Assembly: GCA_015485245.1 (NCBI GenBank)
Contig: WFTY01000266.1
Location: 1 to 6,325 of the forward strand
DNA length: 6,325 bases
Origin: Anaerolineales bacterium
GTDB taxonomy: Bacteria; Chloroflexota; Anaerolineae; Anaerolineales; UBA11858
Direction: 5' to 3'
This document shows positions 1 to 4,556 of the stretch, piece by piece; position 1 is the first letter of the stretch; each line of letters starts with the position of its first letter. The translations under genes were made by a program, and so were the position numbers. The notes under the pieces are model-generated. The model was not told the origin of the DNA, ran no database searches, and saw only the letters and a list, made by a program, of their open reading frames with translations.

Positions 1-2258
1 CCAAGGTTCTGGCGAATGACGCGCCGGCTGGCACGGCTCAGGCCAACAGCGAAGGGCAGCTTGCCCAGATCATCGGCCATCAGGGCCACATCAGCGGTTT
101 CGAGGGCGACCGCCGTCCCCGCGCCGCCCATGGCGATCCCAACAGTGGCCGTCGCCAGCGCTGGCGCATCGTTGACCCCGTCCCCGGTCATGGCAATGGC
201 GCCATACTCAGCCTGCAATTCACGGATAGCCTCCAGTTTTTGTTCTGGCAGCAAGTCGGCGCGCACATCGGTGACGCCCACCTGTTCCCCAATACGTGCG
301 GCCACTTCCGCGTTATCGCCCGTCAGCATAACCAGTTTCTGCACGCCCAAATCCAGCAAGGACTGAAGGGTTGCCTTCACGCCCGGGCGGGGCGCGTCTG
401 CCAGCGCCAACACACCCAGGAATTGTCCATCGTAACTGACCGCCATGGTGGTCTTGCCCTGGTTTTCCAACCGTTCAATGGTCGCCACCAGGTTTTCATC
501 CAGAGGGTGACCATCCACCTCGCGGAACAGCTTGAGCGAGCCAATCAGCACCGTTTTGCCGTTCACCGTGCTACGCACACCGCGACCGGTGATATTCTCC
601 AAACCGCTGGCGGGGGGGAGATCCAGCTCTTTCTGACGAGCCGCATCCACCACTGCCAGCGCCAGGGGGTGACTGGAGCTTTGTTCCACAGCCGCGGCGA
701 AGCGCAGCAACTCCTCAGGTTTGTGCCCGTTCAGGGGCAGCACGTCGGTGACTTTGAACCGGCCTTCGGTAAGCGTGCCAGTTTTATCAAAGGCCATCAC
801 CTTGAGCGCGCCCAGGTTCTCCAGATGAACACCGCCTTTAATCAGCACCCCGTTGCGCGCCGCCTGGGCGATGCCAGCCAGCACCGAAGCAGGCGTCCCC
901 AGCGCCAGGGCGCAGGGCGAGGCCGCCACCAGCAACAACATGCCGCGGTAGAAACTCTCGCGCAACGGTACCCAACCGAACAGCGGCGGTACAGTCACCA
1001 CCAACAGAACAAAGATCAGCACCGTGGGCACAAAGCGAGCAGTGAAACGCTCGGTGAACTGCTGGGTGGGGCTTTGCTGACTCTGCGCCTCGGCCACCAT
1101 TTGCATCACGCGCGCCAGGGTATTGTCCTTCGCCAGGCGGGTGACCTTCACTTCCAGGGCAGCATCCTGGTTAATCGTCCCGGCGAAGACTTCATCACCA
1201 GGCGTCTTGAGCACAGGTACGCTCTCGCCGGTGATCGGGCTTTGATCCACAGCGCTCTCCCCCGTCAGCACTTCACCGTCCACAGGGATTCGGTCCCCGG
1301 GGCGGACGAGCACCAGATCGCCGATCTTCAACCGGGAGACCGGGCGCTCAATCACACGGTCGCCCTCTTTTACGCGCGCGGTTTTAGGCATCATTTCACC
1401 CAGCGCATTGACCGCGTTGCGGGCGCGGTCGAGGGCGTAATGCTCTCCCGCATGCCCCAGGCTGAAGAGGAAAAGCAGGAAAGCGCCCTCCGCCCATTCG
1501 CCGAGGATGGCGGCTCCTGCGGCGGCGGCCAGCATGAGGACATCTGTATCGAAATTCCCCTTAAACAGACCAGGGAGGGCGTGGGTGGCGATATCATAGC
1601 CACCGGCGAGGTAGGCAAGCAAGAAACAAATCCGGGCAATCTGCTCCGGCATCCCCAAAAAAGTCTCCCCCGCCCAGCCGAGGAGCAGGAATAACCCCGC
1701 CAGAGCGACCAACAGCAATTCCCACCGCTCCTGAACCCAGTGGGGAAGGAACGCGGGCGCGCTACCATGATCGTGGGCCTCATCCTCCCCCTCTTCAACA
1801 GCAGGCGGCCAATCCAATGGGTGGATGTCCATCTCCAGCATCACCTGGGCGATGCGCTCCGGAGAAAGGACATCCCGGTTGTAAGCCACAAAAGCCAGCC
1901 CGGCAGCGTAGTTGACATCGGCGTGCAACATGCCGGGGATGCGCTCCAAAGCCCGACGCAGGATCGGCGCCTCATCGGCGCGGCTCATCCCTTCAAAAGG
2001 AATACGCGCATGTTGATAACGCGCGGTCAATTGCCCCCCCACCTCCTGCGCTGTGCGCCGTACAGCCTCGAGGGAGATCAGGTTAGGGTCAAAGTGAATG
2101 CACAGACGCAGAGGGCGCGTCTCCCGTTCCAGATGCGCGTGAATGATCCCCTTGCGCTCCAGCAAGGCATCCTGCAAGCGGACCAGGCATTCGTCGCCAT
2201 CCTCTTCCACGTCGGGCAACAATAACGTGATTTCAACTTCGATGGTTCTTTCATTCAT
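1..2258 (-). CDS. P1B-type (probably P1B-4) heavy-metal-transporting ATPase, C-terminus cut by window edge
   Basis: Cytoplasmic-membrane pump that couples ATP hydrolysis to metal export. I translated 752 residues; the frame is open to base 1. Visible landmarks: TGES of the actuator domain (343-346), SPC in the metal-binding helix (447-449), DKTGT with phosphorylated Asp491, the HP dipeptide of the nucleotide-binding domain (530-531), TGDN (646-649) and GDGVND (692-697). Six hydrophobic segments lie near 179-197, 208-228, 240-255, 258-270, 408-429 and 436-460; the last two helices should lie beyond the window. SPC instead of CPC is the hallmark of P1B-4 pumps (Co, Ni, Fe or Zn), but the confirming HEGxT motif is off-window. 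Residues 1-150 look like two HMA-like folds without CxxC, followed by an acidic linker with HDH (162-164). ATG 2258 was chosen because an in-frame TGA lies two codons upstream; GAAGGA at 2270-2275 is a distant (11 nt) ribosome site. It is the last visible gene of the arsR-led operon. The family is certain; the metal is inferred. Confidence 0.97.
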   Translation of the reverse strand, partial: MNERTIEVEITLLLPDVEEDGDECLVRLQDALLERKGIIHAHLERETRPLRLCIHFDPNLISLEAVRRTAQEVGGQLTARYQHARIPFEGMSRADEAPILRRALERIPGMLHADVNYAAGLAFVAYNRDVLSPERIAQVMLEMDIHPLDWPPAVEEGEDEAHDHGSAPAFLPHWVQERWELLLVALAGLFLLLGWAGETFLGMPEQIARICFLLAYLAGGYDIATHALPGLFKGNFDTDVLMLAAAAGAAILGEWAEGAFLLFLFSLGHAGEHYALDRARNAVNALGEMMPKTARVKEGDRVIERPVSRLKIGDLVLVRPGDRIPVDGEVLTGESAVDQSPITGESVPVLKTPGDEVFAGTINQDAALEVKVTRLAKDNTLARVMQMVAEAQSQQSPTQQFTERFTARFVPTVLIFVLLVVTVPPLFGWVPLRESFYRGMLLLVAASPCALALGTPASVLAGIAQAARNGVLIKGGVHLENLGALKVMAFDKTGTLTEGRFKVTDVLPLNGHKPEELLRFAAAVEQSSSHPLALAVVDAARQKELDLPPASGLENITGRGVRSTVNGKTVLIGSLKLFREVDGHPLDENLVATIERLENQGKTTMAVSYDGQFLGVLALADAPRPGVKATLQSLLDLGVQKLVMLTGDNAEVAARIGEQVGVTDVRADLLPEQKLEAIRELQAEYGAIAMTGDGVNDAPALATATVGIAMGGAGTAVALETADVALMADDLGKLPFAVGLSRASRRVIRQNL

Positions 2259-2311
2259 AAGTCAATGAATCCTTCGTTCTGCAAATCATTTCTGACGCGC
2301 GAGCACCGCGG

Positions 2312-2349
2312 CGCGCCAAAGGGCGCGTTGGGCTACCGCAAGGGTGCGG
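2312..2349. other. Two adjacent short hairpins in the intergenic gap upstream of the pump gene
   Basis: The 102-base gap between the small protein gene and the ATPase gene contains two inverted repeats: CGCGCC-AAAG-GGCGCG (2312-2327) and CCGCA-AGGG-TGCGG (2336-2349). Neither is followed by a T run in the minus (transcribed) direction, so they are not convincing intrinsic terminators. A TTTTT stretch comes before the second hairpin rather than after it. They could stabilise or process the mRNA between cistrons, or simply reflect high GC content. The rest of the gap holds the ATPase ribosome-binding site and no gene that I can support. Confidence 0.4.
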
Positions 2350-2360
2350 GAAAAACTCGT

Positions 2361-2687
2361 TTAAAGCGCGATGGGAGGTCGCACCGGCGTGGGCGGCGTC
2401 CAGGTCAGCTCAAGCAGCGTTGCCAGATCCCCCAATGCCAGGCGCGCCGGGCCAAACCCCGGCACGGAAACCTGGCTCAAAAGAAAACGACCGTGCAAGT
2501 CAGCGGCGTGTGTGGTCTCGCCACTCTGGCGACCTTCTCTCAAACCCTGAACGCAACAGGTCTCCGCGGACAGATGAATGACTGCGTCTGAGACGTAATG
2601 CCCCATCAAACTGAAGGCGGTCAACACCAGCAAGAGAAGCAACCCGCGACGGAGACGCGGTCGGCGACGTTCAACCATGCTGCACAT
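2361..2687 (-). CDS. Small membrane-anchored or exported protein of unknown function in the metal operon
   Basis: This 108-aa product is not a family I recognise. It has an arginine-rich start (residues 7-14), then a hydrophobic helix (about 15-29) like a signal peptide or N-terminal anchor. After that come His30, His38, a Cys44-Cys45 pair, His60 and His65, and a proline-rich end (TPPTPVRPP). The helix plus Cys and His residues in a metal-export operon suggests a role at or outside the membrane in metal binding or delivery, but that is inference. The end is faintly reminiscent of small DUF2946/CopL-like proteins; I cannot establish homology. The start is either ATG 2687 (GGGGG seven bases upstream) or ATG 2678; both lie inside the repressor's last codons, so the two genes overlap by 17 or 8 bases and are probably translationally coupled. 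Codon use resembles the neighbouring genes. A plus-strand ORF over the same bases has no recognisable protein character. Confidence 0.7.
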   Translation of the reverse strand: MCSMVERRRPRLRRGLLLLLVLTAFSLMGHYVSDAVIHLSAETCCVQGLREGRQSGETTHAADLHGRFLLSQVSVPGFGPARLALGDLATLLELTWTPPTPVRPPIAL

Positions 2688-2979
2688 GATCCAACCCCCG
2701 CTGGAACAAATCGACCACGTGGTCATCATCCAGCGAGTAATACACCTCGCGCCCCTGCTTGCGGGCGCGCACCAGGCGCATCTGTCGCAGCGTGCGCAAC
2801 TGATGCGAAACGGCAGATTCGCTGATGCCAACGAGCTCCGCCAAGGCGCTGACGTTGACCTCGCCCTCCAGCAGCGCAGCGATAATGCGCACCCGACTGG
2901 TGTCGCTCAAGGCGCGGAAGAGTTCGGCCAGTTGAAAGGCCTGAGCACCGGTCAGATTGGGAAGCGCGTTTTCCGTCAT
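2671..2979 (-). CDS. ArsR/SmtB-family metal-sensing transcriptional repressor
   Basis: Cytoplasmic dimeric winged-helix repressor, 102 aa, a typical family length. The core from LAELFRALSDTSRVRII (residues 18-33) through the recognition helix (SESAVSHQLRTLRQMRLV, 53-70) and the wing (KQGREVYYSL, 74-83) is characteristic. The last helix carries Asp85-x-His87-x10-His98-x2-His101, the same spacing as the alpha5 zinc/cobalt site of CzrA (DxH..HxxH) and SmtB (DxH..HxxE). The alpha3 helix lacks the CxC cysteines of arsenic or cadmium sensors. In this family, metal binding at alpha5 releases DNA. ATG 2979 was chosen because AGGTG lies six bases upstream and because the promoter places transcription start near 3008. 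A further in-frame ATG at 3012 would sit at or before that start. It heads the operon with the small protein and the ATPase and probably represses it through the palindrome at 2991-3018. Which metal it senses in vivo (Zn, Co or Ni) is not settled by sequence. Confidence 0.95.
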   Translation of the reverse strand: MTENALPNLTGAQAFQLAELFRALSDTSRVRIIAALLEGEVNVSALAELVGISESAVSHQLRTLRQMRLVRARKQGREVYYSLDDDHVVDLFQRGLDHVQHG

Positions 2980-2985
2980 CAGAAA

Positions 2986-2990
2986 CACCT
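2986..2990 (-). promoter_or_regulatory. Ribosome-binding site of the ArsR gene
   Basis: AGGTG on the minus strand lies six bases before ATG 2979. It decides between this start and the longer in-frame ATG at 3012, which is too close to the predicted transcription start to be used from the promoter identified here. Confidence 0.65.
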
Positions 2991-3018
2991 GAATACATGA
3001 GCATCTATTCATGTATTC
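2991..3018. promoter_or_regulatory. ArsR/SmtB-type operator palindrome
   Basis: Perfect 10-bp inverted arms, GAATACATGA and TCATGTATTC, are separated by 8 bases. The centre reads TGAGCA-TC-TATTCA, which matches the TGAACA-N2-TATTCA core known from SmtB and CzrA operators. Over 13 bases per side there are only two mismatches. It overlaps the -10 box of the repressor gene's own promoter and the predicted start of transcription, so a bound repressor would block RNA polymerase. It begins 12 bases upstream of the repressor start codon and ends 77 bases upstream of the divergent gene at 3095. Confidence 0.88.
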
Positions 3019-3042
3019 TACCCACCTTTGCAAAGTTGTCAA
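3015..3042 (-). promoter_or_regulatory. Sigma70-type promoter of the arsR operon
   Basis: On the minus strand, TTGACA (3037-3042) and TAGAAT (3015-3020) are separated by 16 bp. The -35 is a consensus match and the -10 differs from TATAAT at one position. Predicted transcription start is near 3008, giving a leader of about 30 bases to ATG 2979. The -10 lies within the operator palindrome, as expected for auto-repression. Confidence 0.8.
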
Positions 3043-3094
3043 GGATGTTTTCTTATGCGAGGTTAATGCGCACCCCATTGACGAAATAAGCAAT

Positions 3095-3469
3095 ATGAAA
3101 CTCAATAAAACTGCTGCTATCCTGGCTTTCATCATTGGGGGAATGGCCGTCTTCGCGGGCAGCCGAGTGGTGCTGTTCAACCAGCCGGTGGATTATTACG
3201 TAATTGGCTGGCTGCCGATCTATAACCTGATTCTGGGCCTGCTAACTGTTTTACTTACCGCACCATTGCTCTGGAAGGATACCACCAGCGCGCCTAAGCT
3301 GGCCCTGGCCACACTGGTCAGTCACTCGACTGTGCTATTGATCCTGCAAACCGCCTACCGCGAGGTGGTCGCGCCCGACAGCATCCGGGCGATGACCATC
3401 CGCATTGCTGCCTGGGTGATCATCACAGGTGTTGCAGCCGTCCACAAGCGAAAAAACTACCCCCACTGA
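3095..3469 (+). CDS. Small four-helix integral membrane protein, function unknown
   Basis: A 124-aa protein with four hydrophobic segments near residues 7-27, 35-59, 68-88 and 99-116, and a short basic tail (HKRKNYPH), which suggests a cytoplasmic C-terminus. It has the look of a conserved small membrane protein (for example WLPIYNLILGLLTVLLTAPLLWK), but I know no named function for it. Charged or polar residues within or beside helices include His77 and Arg89-Glu90. The frame is open from 3011, but ATG 3095 is preferred: the extra N-terminus would start inside the operator, is polar, and does not look like part of a membrane protein. The ribosome site before 3095 is weak (only an A-rich stretch). 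It diverges from the ArsR operon and shares its upstream region, so control by the same repressor is possible. I could not find a good plus-strand promoter. Confidence 0.8.
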   Translation: MKLNKTAAILAFIIGGMAVFAGSRVVLFNQPVDYYVIGWLPIYNLILGLLTVLLTAPLLWKDTTSAPKLALATLVSHSTVLLILQTAYREVVAPDSIRAMTIRIAAWVIITGVAAVHKRKNYPH

Positions 3470-3532
3470 GACACGAACGAGACGGTCACCAGCAGTAACC
3501 ACCTCGTTGTTGCACCGAATACCCGTGAAAGC
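3470..3532. other. Convergent intergenic gap with a weak stem, no clear terminator
   Basis: The plus-strand membrane gene and the minus-strand lipoprotein gene converge here, so a bidirectional terminator is expected. The only candidate stem is AACGAG (3476-3481) with CTCGTT (3503-3508), helped by GGT/ACC inside after an internal mismatch. There is no T run on either side. I do not call it a terminator with confidence. Confidence 0.25.
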
Positions 3533-4381
3533 TTACTCCACAGGCTGCCCATAAGCGGCAAACTCGATCAGGCCAGTGTTGCCGCCGTTGCTGTCCACCA
3601 CATCCAGGCGCAGGGAACTGGTAACCACATCGACATCGAAGCGGTAGGATTGTTCGGCATCGTCCAGGGTAAAGGGGCCAAGCACTGTACCATCATCAGT
3701 CGTCAGGGTAAAGGCAAAAATCTGGGCAGTGTTGTTGCTCATCGAGCGCGTCCACACTTCCACAGCGTACAACCGGGCAGACTGCGCCAATTGAATCTCA
3801 ATGTAAGCGTCGTTTCCATCACCGTCTGAAGACCAAGCCGTACCGCGATCACCATCAATGGCACTGTATGCACCCCAGGGTTCATCGTTTGCCGCGCCGC
3901 TGTAGTTGCTACTGACGGCGATCACACGCGCGCCGGCCTTCAGTGAGGCCAGGTTGACCTCAGCGTTAGCTTCCTGCGGCGGGGTGCGGAAGGTCATGTC
4001 CTCGCTGACGTACAGCGTGCCATCCGAGGCTGTACCCTGAACGCGATAGTGATACTCGGTATCCGGCTCCAAGCCCGTCAGCAAAGGCCGGTGATCGGTG
4101 TGCGCGCCGCCTCCCATATCTTGATCCACAGCGACCATCCCGTAATCGGTAGTCGTGCCATAAATCGCCGCACACGCCAGAGGTTTGGCGGAGTCAAACT
4201 GCAACACAGCGTCTGTCGCAGTGATTTCAGTCATCTGAGGCGGGCCGTTCACATAAACCTCCTCCAGCGGGCGAACCTCGAGCGCAGTGTCGATTTGCAC
4301 TGCCGCGCTGCACCCTGCGGCGATGAACATCAGGGCGAAAAGAACAACGCCGGTTTTATCCATTGACTTCCAAAACTGCAT
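3533..4381 (-). CDS. Predicted surface lipoprotein with fibronectin III-like and F5/8 type C (discoidin)-like domains
   Basis: A 282-aa exported protein. Residues 1-24 form a signal peptide with a hydrophobic core (VVLFALMFIAA) ending in AAGC, a lipobox-like site with Cys24 as the probable lipid-bearing residue; Ala at -3 makes it slightly non-canonical. Residues 48-135 look like a fibronectin III or purple-acid-phosphatase N-terminal fold, with the diagnostic LTGLEPDTEYHYRV stretch and FRTPP end. No metallophosphatase domain follows. Residues about 140-278 resemble an F5/8 type C or carbohydrate-binding domain, with AIDGDRGTAWSS and YIEIQLAQ strands. Together this suggests a glycan-binding or matrix protein outside the membrane, without a catalytic domain. 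ATG 4381 was chosen because AAAGGGAG lies six bases upstream; the longer open frame to 4489 adds a polar stretch that would spoil the signal peptide. It lies about 170 bases downstream of the repeat protein on the same strand. Ligand and role are unknown. Confidence 0.88.
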   Translation of the reverse strand: MQFWKSMDKTGVVLFALMFIAAGCSAAVQIDTALEVRPLEEVYVNGPPQMTEITATDAVLQFDSAKPLACAAIYGTTTDYGMVAVDQDMGGGAHTDHRPLLTGLEPDTEYHYRVQGTASDGTLYVSEDMTFRTPPQEANAEVNLASLKAGARVIAVSSNYSGAANDEPWGAYSAIDGDRGTAWSSDGDGNDAYIEIQLAQSARLYAVEVWTRSMSNNTAQIFAFTLTTDDGTVLGPFTLDDAEQSYRFDVDVVTSSLRLDVVDSNGGNTGLIEFAAYGQPVE

Positions 4382-4556
4382 TTCGATCTCCCTTTGAAAT
4401 TTCGATAGCATATAAGCCATAGATGTCAGCATCACCGTCAATCTTACCCCATATTTCTCTGAGCTCGACGAGCATCCGCGCCAACACACGATCTTTCATC
4501 GGAGAAATCGCAAAAGCCTTCGCCACGCTGGATGAGGATGATCCCCCATCAATCAT
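4356..4556 (-). CDS. Doubtful 66-aa ORF bridging the repeat protein and lipoprotein genes
   Basis: Open frame whose ATG overlaps the last codons of the repeat protein gene by 8 bases and whose end overlaps the first 26 bases of the lipoprotein gene. The middle (AFAISPMKDRVLARMLVELREIW, read as SPMKDRVLARML then VELREIW) has a protein-like, amphipathic-helix composition, and the serine run near the start looks incidental. The ribosome site is poor (GGA seven bases upstream). Codon third positions look less GC-rich than in the flanking genes. I do not recognise the product. It could be a remnant of an older gene, a small coupled gene, or chance. It occupies most of the 167-base gap, which otherwise shows only the lipoprotein ribosome site and no convincing promoter. 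Confidence 0.28.
   Translation of the reverse strand: MIDGGSSSSSVAKAFAISPMKDRVLARMLVELREIWGKIDGDADIYGLYAIEISKGDRNAVLEVNG
4388..4395 (-). promoter_or_regulatory. Strong ribosome-binding site of the lipoprotein gene
   Basis: AAAGGGAG on the minus strand lies six bases before ATG 4381. It fixes the start over the in-frame alternatives at 4489 and 4363. Confidence 0.75.

Noticed and set aside
240..1694. 484-codon open frame on the plus strand
   Set aside because: It lies antisense to the P-type ATPase, whose motifs on the minus strand are unambiguous. Its His/Gln/Arg-rich product has no domain character; it is a shadow of GC-biased codons.
1391..1798. 135-codon minus-strand frame
   Set aside because: Out of frame inside the ATPase gene, with a Pro/Arg/Ser-rich product and no motif.
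1740..2225. 161-codon plus-strand frame
   Set aside because: Antisense to the ATPase N-terminal domain, which reads through as a coherent protein on the minus strand.
2265..3000. Plus-strand frames at 2265-2591, 2598-2825 and 2677-3000
   Set aside because: Antisense to the small protein and the ArsR gene; low-complexity basic products without recognisable features.
3011..3094. Earlier plus-strand start (3011) for the four-helix protein
   Set aside because: It begins inside the operator palindrome and adds a polar segment unlike the rest of the protein; ATG 3095 begins just ahead of the first membrane helix.
2980..3180. N-terminal extension of the ArsR gene up to an ATG at 3180
   Set aside because: It would run through the promoter and operator and into the divergent gene. 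The added residues do not belong to the family, and the length and ribosome site favour 2979.
3470..3532. Intrinsic bidirectional terminator
   Set aside because: The best stem is six base pairs with internal mismatches and has no T run on either side.
4382..4489. N-terminal extension of the lipoprotein gene to 4489
   Set aside because: ATG 4381 has a strong ribosome site and gives a clean signal peptide; the extension would bury it.
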